NCBI GenBank assembly: GCA_020848015.1
Contig: JADLBA010000051.1
Location: forward strand, 1 to 14,568
Length of the DNA: 14,568 bases
From: Crocinitomicaceae bacterium
GTDB taxonomy: Bacteria; Bacteroidota; Bacteroidia; Flavobacteriales_D; Sanyastnellaceae
Direction of reading: 5' to 3'
Shown here: piece after piece, positions 6,076-14,356 of the stretch
Layout: every line of letters begins with the position of its first letter
Numbering within the stretch: the stretch's first letter is position 1
Translations under genes and position numbers: made by a program
Notes under the pieces: generated by a model
What the model was told of the DNA's origin: nothing
The model's database searches: none
What the model saw: only the letters and a program-made list of their open reading frames with translations

Positions 6076-6939
6076 TTAAAGACTCTTTTCGCCGGCGTAT
6101 TTCATTGCACTCTCGTTGAGCAGCGCGATCAGCTTCCCGCTCATTTCGTGGAGATACCGCTTGGTGCGGTAGGTTACTACCCACTCAATTCCCCGTATAG
6201 CGTTGGTGAGAAAGAGTTCGTCTGCCGAAAGGAAATTGTGAGGATTCAACGTACATTCATACACCTTGATTTTATTGTCAAGGGCAAGGTTGATAATATT
6301 CATCCGCATAGTACCCGCCACGCATCCGTCCTGGATAGAAGGGGTATAAAGCACACCATTAGAGACAATGAAAATATTGCTCGATGTGCTTTCTATGATT
6401 GCCAACTTATTGTTCTGTATCAGCGCCTCATCGAGGTTTTTTTCCCGCGCATACAGAGCAGACATGATATACAACTGCGAATTCAATGTTTTGAAAATAG
6501 ACAGCTTGTTCAGGTCTTTTTTGAAATCAGAAAAGATGTCAACGCTTTTGCCGCCGGGATTCAGTTCAAATTCATTCTGTGGCAGTGGTTCGGCTTCTAT
6601 AAAAATACCCATTTCATCGGAGGAGGGCATATAAAATCCAGGAGATTTCCTATAAAAAGTGATGCGTACTCTGCCTCCTGCATGAATATTATTGCGGGAG
6701 AGAAGTCCCTGTATTTGTGTCAGCAATTGTTCAGATGAAAACCCTTCGGAGCCTTCAAGGTGGAGTGCCGCCATACAGTCGGTGATCCGTGCAAAATGGT
6801 TTTCGAAAAATAACACACGACCACTCATCACGCGGAGGGTTTCAAAAAAACCATCGCCAAACCGGAAGGCACGGTTGTCTTTTGTGATGAACGCCTGGTT
6901 CTCATTCACGTATTCTCCTCTGTGAAAAACGTAACTCAT
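6076..6939 (-). CDS. pabC: Aminotransferase class IV (PabC-like, probable 4-amino-4-deoxychorismate lyase)
   Basis: This is a PLP-dependent fold-type IV enzyme of 287 aa, normal length. Visible features are RFGDGFFETLR near the N-terminus (26-36), RITFYR (92-97), the expected PLP lysine K150 in KLSIFKTLNSQLYI (145-158), EALIQN (171-176), the cofactor-binding IESTSSNIFIV (182-192) with E184, TP at 199-200, AGTMR (208-212) and SADELFLTNAIRGI (238-251). In the PabC reaction aminodeoxychorismate is split to p-aminobenzoate and pyruvate, feeding FolP. The same fold includes branched-chain and D-amino-acid aminotransferases, and sequence reading alone does not fully separate these; the folate role is favoured by size and the family resemblance. 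It is second in a minus-strand pair, starting only 9 bp after the HAD gene stop, so co-transcription is likely. Confidence 0.75.
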   Translation of the reverse strand: MSYVFHRGEYVNENQAFITKDNRAFRFGDGFFETLRVMSGRVLFFENHFARITDCMAALHLEGSEGFSSEQLLTQIQGLLSRNNIHAGGRVRITFYRKSPGFYMPSSDEMGIFIEAEPLPQNEFELNPGGKSVDIFSDFKKDLNKLSIFKTLNSQLYIMSALYAREKNLDEALIQNNKLAIIESTSSNIFIVSNGVLYTPSIQDGCVAGTMRMNIINLALDNKIKVYECTLNPHNFLSADELFLTNAIRGIEWVVTYRTKRYLHEMSGKLIALLNESAMKYAGEKSL

Positions 6940-6948
6940 GCGCTTCGA

Positions 6949-7434
6949 TTAATCGAGAGTTTGTACAAAGGAAAGCAAATCGCCGTTAACCGGCAGCAGA
7001 AATCCTCTCACTCCCGCTCTCGCAGCACATTCCATATCCCTGTTTCTATCGCCGACCATCACACTCCTTTCCACATCAATGTCGAAACGCTGAATGGCTC
7101 TTTCTATCATCAGGCTACAGGGCTTTCTCGAAAGGGAATTTCCGAAATCGGGATGATGGGGGGAAAAATAAATGGCGGCAATTTCAACCCCCGCTTCTTT
7201 ACAAACCCTGATGAAATAATCATGGATGCTTCGCACAGTTTCTTCTGTATAAAGCCCTTTGGCAATTCCCCCTTGGTTGGTGATGACAATGATGCGGTAG
7301 CCCTTTTGCTGCGCGAGTTGCAGCGATGGAATGACAGTGGGGAGCAGTACAAATTCTTCCAGAGAAAACGTATAGTCTCCTGGATCGTGGTTGATCACTC
7401 CGTCGCGGTCGAGGAAAAGTGCCTTGTGCTTCAT
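6949..7434 (-). CDS. HAD-superfamily phosphatase, GmhB/HisB-N type (D-glycero-D-manno-heptose bisphosphate phosphatase-like)
   Basis: The 161-aa protein is a HAD-IIIA hydrolase. Motif I is FLDRDGVIN, with nucleophile D9 and acid/base D11. Motif II is ITNQGG with T52. Motif III is RKP with K104. Motif IV is MVGDRNRDME with D129 and D133. The catalytic set is intact, so phosphatase activity is expected. GmhB removes the C7 phosphate of heptose 1,7-bisphosphate for LPS or S-layer heptose, and the related HisB domain acts on histidinol phosphate. The zinc loop usually reads CxH...CxCRKP; here it is SPHHP (91-95) and SLSRKP (100-105), so all three cysteines are serines while the histidine remains. 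It is also shorter than E. coli GmhB. It is first gene of the pair with the PabC-like gene and divergent from mutA. The substrate is uncertain and no heptose genes are nearby. Confidence 0.78.
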   Translation of the reverse strand: MKHKALFLDRDGVINHDPGDYTFSLEEFVLLPTVIPSLQLAQQKGYRIIVITNQGGIAKGLYTEETVRSIHDYFIRVCKEAGVEIAAIYFSPHHPDFGNSLSRKPCSLMIERAIQRFDIDVERSVMVGDRNRDMECAARAGVRGFLLPVNGDLLSFVQTLD

Positions 7435-7536
7435 AGCGCGAAGGTAAGTGCGATCCGGTTAGTCGGCGGTATTGACTCAATCGGGAAGGTGACCTTGTTC
7501 AGACGGGAAAGAAAATTTTCGCCTATCGTCGCTGTC

Positions 7537-7575
7537 AAATAAACGCGGCTTCGCTTATTTCCTTGTTTACCTTTG
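7537..7575 (+). promoter_or_regulatory. Probable mutAB promoter with overlapping inverted repeat
   Basis: TACCTTTG (7568-7575) matches the Bacteroidetes -7 consensus TAnnTTTG and sits 16 nt before the mutA ATG, so the leader would be only about 10 nt. No good TTTG is found at the expected -33. That region is instead filled by an imperfect palindrome: AAATAA (7537-7542) pairs with TTATTT (7555-7560), with an inner GCG/CGC (7545-7547 with 7552-7554). It could be an activator or repressor site compensating for the weak -33. This is inference from position and symmetry. Confidence 0.45.
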
Positions 7576-7591
7576 GCCAAAACGATCAGGG

Positions 7592-8944
7592 ATGGCAGAG
7601 CCGCTGGATTTTAAGGAGTTTTCTTTTTCCACTTATGAAGACTGGAAGAAAAATGTGCTGAAAGAACTTGGACAAAATTCTTTTGAAGGACTTACCGCAG
7701 GCAAAGAAGAGGGATTAAATGTGTCGCCCTACTATACTGAATCTGACTCTCGAACCTTTGTGCAAACCACAAAAGAGGTAAAAAAGGGTTGGGAAATCCG
7801 GCAGGACTTTTTTGGCAATGATACCTCACAGATCAATAAACATATACTGAGCGCTCTGAATGGAGGCGTTGATAGCATTGGTATTTCCACTGGTATTAGG
7901 AGCCGGCAAGACCTCGACCTCCTGCTGGAAGGGGTGATGTTTGATATTGTTTCCATCCATTTTTCGGGCATTTTCAATCCATTGCATCTGCTGCAGTGGT
8001 ATGTAGAAAAGGCGAAAGCAGCAGGATACAATGTACGCGAACTCCGAGGAGGAATCAGCAGTGCATTGCGTGTAGAAGACCTTGCGTCACCTTCTGTTGT
8101 GGAACTCGCTGCATTTTGTCGCGAATACTTAGGATCATTCCGGCCCTTTACCATCAGCGCTGATCCGGTTCACTGTTCCGGTGGAAATGCAACACACGAA
8201 ATTGCTTTTGCTCTTGCAATGGGAAATGAACTTTTGCACAGGCTGAATGCTGAGGGGTTTTCTGCCGCTGAGGCCGCATCTATGACGGGATTTGAATTTG
8301 CAGTAGGGACATCCTATTTCGCTAACATTGCAAAATTGAGAGTGTTCAGGACTTTGTGGAGTGAGGTAGTGAGGCAATACGAACCGGCAATCAGCCCTGA
8401 TATTTTTATCCACACTATTACTTCGCGCTTTTTGCAAACGGTGTATGCCCCATACAACAATGTGTTGCGGGCTACGTCGGGTGCTATGAGCGCTGTGCTC
8501 GGCGGAGCAGATTCCATCAGTGTAGCCCCGCATGATGAGGTGTTTGCTGAACAAAACGAAACATCGCTCCGCATCGCCCGCAATATTCAGCACATACTGA
8601 CGGAGGAGAGTTATTTCCACGCCTCCTCTTCTGCTGCTGACGGCTCTTACTACATCGAAGAAATGAGCCTTCAGTTGGGAAACAATGCCTGGCAACTTTT
8701 TGTTGAAATTGAAAATAGGGGAGGGATTCACCGCTGTGAAAAGTACTTTCGAGAGCTTGTTGCAGAAAACTGTAGTTCGCAGCAAGCAGCAGTATCTACT
8801 GGAAAAAAGACGATTCTGGGAGTAAATAAATTTCCCGACGAAGAGGAGAGGTACCGGAGACCCAGACAGGGTTCAACAACAGAACGGCTTTCCGCAAACC
8901 TTGAATTGGAAAGGGCAAAAAGAGAAGAGGGGGTGATGAAATGA
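7592..8944 (+). CDS. mutA: Methylmalonyl-CoA mutase small (beta) subunit, short form
   Basis: The 450-aa protein is homologous to the TIM-barrel part of methylmalonyl-CoA mutase. Recognisable stretches are an N-terminal DFKEFSF...YEDWKK, GWEIRQDF (66-73), a barrel region with DPVHCSGGN...HEIAFAL, FEFAVGTSYFANIAKLRVFR, and TSGAMSAVLGGADSISVAPHD (the counterpart of AAFGGTQSLHTNALDE in MutB). In the heterodimer this subunit is structural and does not carry the active cofactor. It ends right after the linker (GVNKFPDEEE...RR) and has no cobalamin-binding C-terminal domain. The ~640-aa small subunit of Propionibacterium retains a decayed one. Short forms occur in Bacteroidetes as far as I recall. 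Its stop overlaps the mutB start as ATGA, implying translational coupling and 1:1 assembly. Confidence 0.92.
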   Translation: MAEPLDFKEFSFSTYEDWKKNVLKELGQNSFEGLTAGKEEGLNVSPYYTESDSRTFVQTTKEVKKGWEIRQDFFGNDTSQINKHILSALNGGVDSIGISTGIRSRQDLDLLLEGVMFDIVSIHFSGIFNPLHLLQWYVEKAKAAGYNVRELRGGISSALRVEDLASPSVVELAAFCREYLGSFRPFTISADPVHCSGGNATHEIAFALAMGNELLHRLNAEGFSAAEAASMTGFEFAVGTSYFANIAKLRVFRTLWSEVVRQYEPAISPDIFIHTITSRFLQTVYAPYNNVLRATSGAMSAVLGGADSISVAPHDEVFAEQNETSLRIARNIQHILTEESYFHASSSAADGSYYIEEMSLQLGNNAWQLFVEIENRGGIHRCEKYFRELVAENCSSQQAAVSTGKKTILGVNKFPDEEERYRRPRQGSTTERLSANLELERAKREEGVMK

Positions 8945-11028
8945 GTATAGAAAATACCACAGCACGTCGAAAATTTCCGGATACTCTTCCGGTACTGGGC
9001 GGAGTACCGGCAGTAAAAACATTTTTACACGAAGGGTTTGGTGCAGGCACACCGCCTTTCCTGAGAGGCCCTTATGCAAGTATGTATGCCATACGGCCAT
9101 GGACGATCAGGCAGTATGCCGGTTTTAGCACCGCAGAACAGTCGAATGCATTTTACCGGAGAAACCTTGCGGCAGGGCAGAAAGGATTGAGCGTAGCTTT
9201 TGATCTGGCTACTCACAGGGGTTACGACAGCGATCACCCCCGTGTAGAGGGTGATGTGGGAAAGGCAGGCGTGGCGATTGATTCGATTCTCGACATGAAA
9301 ATACTGTTTGATCAGATACCGTTAGATCAGATGTCGGTATCTATGACGATGAACGGCGCGGTGATACCCATTATGGCCTTTTATATTGTTGCGGCGGAAG
9401 AGCAGGGAGTGAAAGCAGATCAGCTTACCGGGACCATTCAGAATGATATTCTGAAAGAATTTATGGTGAGGAATACATATATCTATCCACCTGCTCCGAG
9501 TATGCGGATCGTCAGTGATATTTTTCGCTATACGTCGCAGAAGATGCCAAAATTCAATCCTATTTCGATATCAGGTTATCATATACAGGAGGCTGGAGCA
9601 ACGCCAGAGATTGAGTTGGCTTATACGCTTGCAGATGGTATCGAGTATGTACGTGCCGGTATTGCTGCGGGAATGGACATTGATGATTTTGCTCCGCGGC
9701 TTTCTTTTTTCTGGGGCATTGGTATGGATCATTTCATGGAGATTGCCAAAATGCGCGCAGCGCGAATGTTATGGGCTAAGCTGATTCATCGCTTTGATCC
9801 GAAAAACAAAAAATCAATGGCGCTGCGAACCCATTGTCAAACCAGCGGATGGAGCCTTACCAAGCAGGATCCGTACAACAACATTAGCCGCACTTGCATT
9901 GAGGCGATGGCGGCAGCGTTTGGCGGAACACAATCGCTTCACACCAATGCACTGGACGAAGCCATTGCATTGCCGACTGATTTTTCGGCGCGCATTGCCC
10001 GGAATACACAGCTCTACCTTCAGGAAGAAACTGCGATTTGTGAGGCAATAGATCCGTGGGCGGGAAGTCATATAGTTGAAAAATTGACAGAAAAGATCGC
10101 ACAAAAAGCGTGGGAACTGATTGCTGAAGTAGAGGAAATGGGAGGAATGACAAAGGCTATAGAAGCAGGGCTTCCTAAGCTGAGGATCGAGGAAGCTGCT
10201 GCACGTAAACAGGCTCGCATTGATTGTAGCAGGGATAAAATCATTGGAGTAAACGTTTTCCAGGTAGAGGAAAAAGAAGAGATGAATACGCTCGAAGTAG
10301 ATAACCGCGAAGTGCGCAAGAGCCAGATGGAGCGTCTCAATAAGTTGAAAGCAGAACGCAATGCTGAAAAATGTTCTGCCGCATTGAGAGCCATCACCAT
10401 CGCAGCAGAAAACGGCGACGGCAACCTTCTGGAGCTGGCTGTAGAGGCGGCGCGCGAAAGAGCCAGCCTTGGAGAAATTTCACAGGCGATGGAAAAAGTA
10501 TTTGGCCGTTACAAAGCCACTATTCGAAGCGTAGCCGGAATTTATGCATCTGAAAGCAACATGGATAAAGACTTTGAAAAAGCGCGGAAATTATCTGATC
10601 AGTTCAGCGAAATCGCCGGAAGACGACCGCGCATACTCGTTGCCAAAATGGGGCAAGATGGACACGACAGGGGAGCAAAGGTGATTGCCACCTCGTTTGC
10701 CGATATCGGTTTTGATGTGGACATCGGGCCCTTGTTTCAAACCCCTGATGAAGTGGCGTGCCAGGCGGTTGAGAACGATGTGCATATTGTTGGAGCATCG
10801 TCGCTCGCAGCAGGGCATAAAACGCTGATTCCGCAATTAATTTCAGAATTAAAAAAACTTGGTCGTGATGATATTCTCGTTGTAGCGGGTGGTGTCATTC
10901 CCGAAAAGGATTATGATTTTCTTTTTAGTGAAGGATGTGTCGGAATTTTCGGGCCAGGAACCAAGATCAGTTCTGCCGCGATTGATATTTTGAGACTGCT
11001 GATCGAGGGGTATTCACAGGAAGGATAA
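8941..11028 (+). CDS. mutB: Methylmalonyl-CoA mutase large (alpha) subunit, catalytic
   Basis: The enzyme interconverts succinyl-CoA and (R)-methylmalonyl-CoA by an adenosylcobalamin radical rearrangement, linking propionate metabolism with the citric acid cycle. The 695-aa protein has a full barrel (about 40-480), a linker and a C-terminal B12 domain (about 560-690). The B12 signature is DGHDRG (573-578) with the cobalt-ligating H575. The later cofactor-loop motifs VGASSLAAGH and VVAGGVIPEKDY follow. By alignment from memory, Y59, R177, H214, K569, D573 and H575 correspond to the Propionibacterium shermanii residues Y89, R207, H244, K604, D608 and H610, so it should be active. The N-terminus is about 30 residues shorter than that reference. 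No MeaB chaperone or epimerase gene is in the window. About 135 bp of A/T-rich sequence without a clear terminator follows. Confidence 0.97.
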   Translation: MSIENTTARRKFPDTLPVLGGVPAVKTFLHEGFGAGTPPFLRGPYASMYAIRPWTIRQYAGFSTAEQSNAFYRRNLAAGQKGLSVAFDLATHRGYDSDHPRVEGDVGKAGVAIDSILDMKILFDQIPLDQMSVSMTMNGAVIPIMAFYIVAAEEQGVKADQLTGTIQNDILKEFMVRNTYIYPPAPSMRIVSDIFRYTSQKMPKFNPISISGYHIQEAGATPEIELAYTLADGIEYVRAGIAAGMDIDDFAPRLSFFWGIGMDHFMEIAKMRAARMLWAKLIHRFDPKNKKSMALRTHCQTSGWSLTKQDPYNNISRTCIEAMAAAFGGTQSLHTNALDEAIALPTDFSARIARNTQLYLQEETAICEAIDPWAGSHIVEKLTEKIAQKAWELIAEVEEMGGMTKAIEAGLPKLRIEEAAARKQARIDCSRDKIIGVNVFQVEEKEEMNTLEVDNREVRKSQMERLNKLKAERNAEKCSAALRAITIAAENGDGNLLELAVEAARERASLGEISQAMEKVFGRYKATIRSVAGIYASESNMDKDFEKARKLSDQFSEIAGRRPRILVAKMGQDGHDRGAKVIATSFADIGFDVDIGPLFQTPDEVACQAVENDVHIVGASSLAAGHKTLIPQLISELKKLGRDDILVVAGGVIPEKDYDFLFSEGCVGIFGPGTKISSAAIDILRLLIEGYSQEG

Positions 11029-11163
11029 TTGAATAATTAAAAAGGAAATAGAACCCAAGTCACGATTTTTTTTCCTGAATTATATTGAATTTAATTTGTA
11101 ATAGAGGCCATATTGTGTCTCAGAATAACAGCAGAGAGGCCACTATACAATTTCTTAATAAGA

Positions 11164-11319
11164 ATGAAAGCGGGATTGCCGGACAAAATTATAAAGACCA
11201 TCGAATCAGGTATTGAAAACCTGAAATCCTTCGCTTGGCGTATTGGAATCCGGGGTATTGTGATTCTGTCCATGTGCACTCCGCTGATTATTGTATCATT
11301 GAAAGGATTGAATAGCTGA
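11164..11319 (+). CDS. Possible 51-aa ORF immediately upstream of the sensor kinase
   Basis: From the ATG at 11164 the ORF encodes a basic N-terminal half (MKAGLPDKIIKTIESGIENLK) and a hydrophobic C-terminal half (IRGIVILSMCTPLIIV) that could form one membrane segment. Its stop is only 2 nt from the kinase start codon at 11322, the spacing expected of translational coupling. A TTG at 11113 would extend it by 17 codons. I recognise no family and see no strong ribosome binding site. It may be a small membrane protein working with the kinase, a leader peptide, or chance, and the evidence is spacing and composition only. If it is not real, 11029-11321 is a plain intergenic region of 293 bp, with only a weak promoter-like TTAATTTG at 11091-11098. 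Confidence 0.3.
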   Translation: MKAGLPDKIIKTIESGIENLKSFAWRIGIRGIVILSMCTPLIIVSLKGLNS

Positions 11320-11321
11320 AA

Positions 11322-14315
11322 ATGATCTTTTCTTCCTCCCCGTTCAGAGTCTTATTAATACTGCTTTGTTGTTGCTGCTACAGAATTTGCGGAGTGGGAC
11401 AGAATTACATCCGGCTGGGGGTGGACGAGGGGTTGTCTCAAAGTACGGTGGTTGATATTTTCCAGGACTCCAAAGGGCGGCTCTGGATATCTACTGCAGA
11501 TGGATTGAACTGGTTTGACGGGAGATCATTTCATGTATTTCACAACAGCGAAAAAGTCAATGGCGCACTTCCTTCTAATTATTTTTCTGGATCGCTCTAC
11601 GAGGACATCAATGGCAGAATCTGGTCTGGCAGCCGGTCAGGGCTTTGTTACCTGAATCCCGACTCGGGAGTTTTTCATTCTGTTTTTTTCCCGCCGGAAA
11701 TCAATAATGGAAAAGAAATCGAATGCCGGATGATCGGAACAGATCAAAAAGGCTATGTCTTCTTTCATACTTCCGGAAACCGGGTGGTGCGCTATGATCC
11801 TGAAAAGGGAGAAACAATTGTCCTCGCTACCTTTCCTGCAGATAATATCATGGTCAGAGGTAGTTTTATTTCCGGAAATGAAATCGCCTTTCTTTTCTCC
11901 GATGGTCTCCGTATTGCGGGTATGGATGGAAAAGTAATCAGGACACTCCATTTTCCAAGTAAGAATATAGAGCTAACCAACGAGCCTTTGATCTATGGAA
12001 ATACACTCTATCTGTCTGGAAAATCGGGATGCTGGCGCTGGGACAAAGGAAGCGATCTGATTGTCGCCGTTTTTTCTCAAATGGCTGCGGATGCGATTGC
12101 AATTCATGGAGAGCATCTATTCATCGGCAACACCGAAAAGGGAGTGATCTGTATTGATATGCATACAGGGGTTCCGGATCTTCCCAAACAGCAGATTCTT
12201 TTCTCTGGGCCATCACCCGGAATGTTCAAGGACATGATCAGCGACCGGATGGGAAACCTCTGTTGTGGTATCGAGGGAAAAGGAGTGTGCATTTACAATC
12301 TGGAAAAAAAATCATTTCGCCTATACAGGAAGAATATATTGCCGGGAATGGCTTTTTCATCAGACTACATCAGAACGATCTATGTTGCCGGTGATGATAG
12401 AATCTGGCTCGGCACATATCAGGGAGGGCTGATGATCTATGACCGTAAAAATGACCGGACGCAGATTTTTACGAAAGAAAACTCTGCAGGAAAATTTCCT
12501 GGAAATACTATTGTGAGTATTTCAGCCGATGCGAAGAACCGCTTCTGGATTGTATTTCCCGAAGGAGTTTTTCTGACAGATGAAAAGATATCGGCGCTCA
12601 AAAGTATCCCGTTCAGCTACTCTGGAGAAAGCCCACCCATCTGCCGGCAAATCGTATCGCTAAAAAATGGAACAATCGTAGCACCCACTGAAATGGGGCT
12701 GTTTGTACTTAATGAAAGAGAGAAGCGGTTTGAGTTGATCAGCGGGCAAAAACCTTTCCGCAATCTCTTTGAGGACTCACAGGGCAATTGCTGGCTCGGT
12801 GGATTTTACGGATACCTTTTCAAAGGCAAAATCACACAGGATGCTACCGGCATTCAATTCAGCATATCGGACTCCCTGTTTGAAAGAGCCAATATCCGCG
12901 ACTTTGCTGAAAGCCCGGATAGAAAAAAAATATATATGGCATCTGAAAAGGGAATCATGATCTATGATCTGTTGTCCGGCGAACAGGGTGTACTCAATCG
13001 CGAAAATGGTTTGCCGAATGATTTTGTCTATTCGCTTTTCTTTGACGAGAGAGGCGCACTATGGGCTACCTCCGATAAAGGGTTGATAGCAATGAATCTT
13101 TCTTCGAAAATAATTTCTGCCTACGGTCCGGATGATGGTTTGCAGGGTATGGAATTTAATACAGGGGCTCTTTTTATCAAAAATGACGGAGAGGTATTTA
13201 TCGGAGGCATCAGCGGATTTAATTCTTTTTTTCCAACCGCGATAATGAAGAGCAAGTTGTGCCCGGAAGTTTTCCTTACAGAACTGAGGGTGAAGGATCA
13301 TATTCAGCCGCTGAATTTTTTGCTCGGCAAGAAAGTGGTGAGGCTGGGATATGAAATGAATGGCTTCACTTTTTCCTATTCGAATTCATCATTATCCAAA
13401 GCTCAAAGATCCAAGACTGCTTATTTCTTAGAAGGGTATGACTTTGTGTGGACCGAAACAGACGCACAGGCACGATTGCGGATAGAATCGCTCAAGCCGG
13501 GAGAATACAAGCTGAAAGTAAAAGCGATGAATGCGGATGGTGTTTGGGGAGAAGAGCGCATTCTTGCCCATTTTATTATCGAGCCTCCGTATTGGCTTAC
13601 CTGGTGGTTTCTCTCACTTTCAGTAGTGTTGCTGATGACATTTTCTGTAATTGGTGTGCAGTATATTGTCAAAAAAAGGTTTAGGAAAAAACTTGAATTA
13701 CTCAAACAACAGAATAAAATCCAAAACCTGCGGTTGCAGATATCACGTGATATTCACGATGATATCGGTTCGGGACTCAGCCGCATTACCCTGATGGGAC
13801 AACTGATGCAACGTAACAAGGATGATAATTATCTGACTAAGATTTCTGATACTGCCAAGGAAATGACAAGCCAGTTGAGCCAAATTGTCTGGAGCCTTAA
13901 CCCTGACAATGACGATATAGAAAATACAATACTTTTTTTAAAGGATTCCATTCATCGTTTTTATGATAGTACCGGTATTGATGTTCACATTGAAGAGACC
14001 GGCGCGTGTACGGGGATAAAACTTGACCATCGGCAGCGGGTAAATGTTATCCGCTGCGTACGCGAATCGCTGAACAATACCTTGAAATATGCAGAGGCAA
14101 AAAAAGTGTCTGTGCTGATGGAATGCGATGGACAATCACTGCTGATTCGGATTGCTGATGACGGCACAGGCTTTCAGCAGGGGGAGATCAGAGGAGGAGG
14201 AAACGGCTTGAAGATAATGGAGAAAAGAATGAATGAGATCGGCGGTACTTTTACCATTAAATCTAATGCAGGTAAGGGCACTACAATAAGCCTTTGTTTT
14301 CCGATTACTACTTAA
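11322..14315 (+). CDS. Sensor histidine kinase: two-component propeller, Y_Y_Y domain, HisKA_3-type kinase
   Basis: The 997-aa protein starts with an export signal (about 1-26) that contains four consecutive cysteines (16-19). A long periplasmic sensor follows, built of propeller blades recognisable as Reg_prop repeats, for example IFQDSKGRLWISTADGL (46-62), LYEDINGRIWSGSRSGL (92-108), DDRIWLGTYQGGL, LFEDSQGNCWLGG and LFFDERGALWATSDKGL. A Y_Y_Y domain covers about 685-752 (EGYDFVW 704-710). One membrane helix (about 758-781) and a charged coiled linker (about 783-808) lead to the kinase. The phospho-acceptor motif is DIHDDIGSGLSRI with H812, of the NarL/DesK-like HisKA_3 class. The ATPase follows with RESLNNTLKYAEA (N918/N919), ADDGTGF (945-951) and GGGNGLKIMEKRM (958-970). 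There is no fused response regulator or DNA-binding domain, unlike hybrid HTCS proteins. The partner regulator follows 41 bp downstream. The ligand is unknown. Confidence 0.92.
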   Translation: MIFSSSPFRVLLILLCCCCYRICGVGQNYIRLGVDEGLSQSTVVDIFQDSKGRLWISTADGLNWFDGRSFHVFHNSEKVNGALPSNYFSGSLYEDINGRIWSGSRSGLCYLNPDSGVFHSVFFPPEINNGKEIECRMIGTDQKGYVFFHTSGNRVVRYDPEKGETIVLATFPADNIMVRGSFISGNEIAFLFSDGLRIAGMDGKVIRTLHFPSKNIELTNEPLIYGNTLYLSGKSGCWRWDKGSDLIVAVFSQMAADAIAIHGEHLFIGNTEKGVICIDMHTGVPDLPKQQILFSGPSPGMFKDMISDRMGNLCCGIEGKGVCIYNLEKKSFRLYRKNILPGMAFSSDYIRTIYVAGDDRIWLGTYQGGLMIYDRKNDRTQIFTKENSAGKFPGNTIVSISADAKNRFWIVFPEGVFLTDEKISALKSIPFSYSGESPPICRQIVSLKNGTIVAPTEMGLFVLNEREKRFELISGQKPFRNLFEDSQGNCWLGGFYGYLFKGKITQDATGIQFSISDSLFERANIRDFAESPDRKKIYMASEKGIMIYDLLSGEQGVLNRENGLPNDFVYSLFFDERGALWATSDKGLIAMNLSSKIISAYGPDDGLQGMEFNTGALFIKNDGEVFIGGISGFNSFFPTAIMKSKLCPEVFLTELRVKDHIQPLNFLLGKKVVRLGYEMNGFTFSYSNSSLSKAQRSKTAYFLEGYDFVWTETDAQARLRIESLKPGEYKLKVKAMNADGVWGEERILAHFIIEPPYWLTWWFLSLSVVLLMTFSVIGVQYIVKKRFRKKLELLKQQNKIQNLRLQISRDIHDDIGSGLSRITLMGQLMQRNKDDNYLTKISDTAKEMTSQLSQIVWSLNPDNDDIENTILFLKDSIHRFYDSTGIDVHIEETGACTGIKLDHRQRVNVIRCVRESLNNTLKYAEAKKVSVLMECDGQSLLIRIADDGTGFQQGEIRGGGNGLKIMEKRMNEIGGTFTIKSNAGKGTTISLCFPITT

Positions 14316-14356
14316 GTGTGATGTTGGGTTGATGTTCACTTCTTTTTTTTGCTTGT

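Noticed and set aside
6922..7542. Plus-strand ORF of 206 aa over the HAD gene
   Set aside because: It lies antisense to a HAD phosphatase with all catalytic motifs, has no recognisable domain, and begins inside the PabC-like start region.
8135..8785. Minus-strand ORF of 216 aa inside mutA
   Set aside because: The opposite strand encodes unambiguous methylmalonyl-CoA mutase sequence; the antisense product is rich in Cys, His and Ser with no domain pattern.
11041..11084. Terminator after mutB
   Set aside because: AGGAAA and TTTCCT can pair across about 20 nt near a T-run, but the stem is A/T-rich and short, and the T-run is part of the stem, so it is not convincing.
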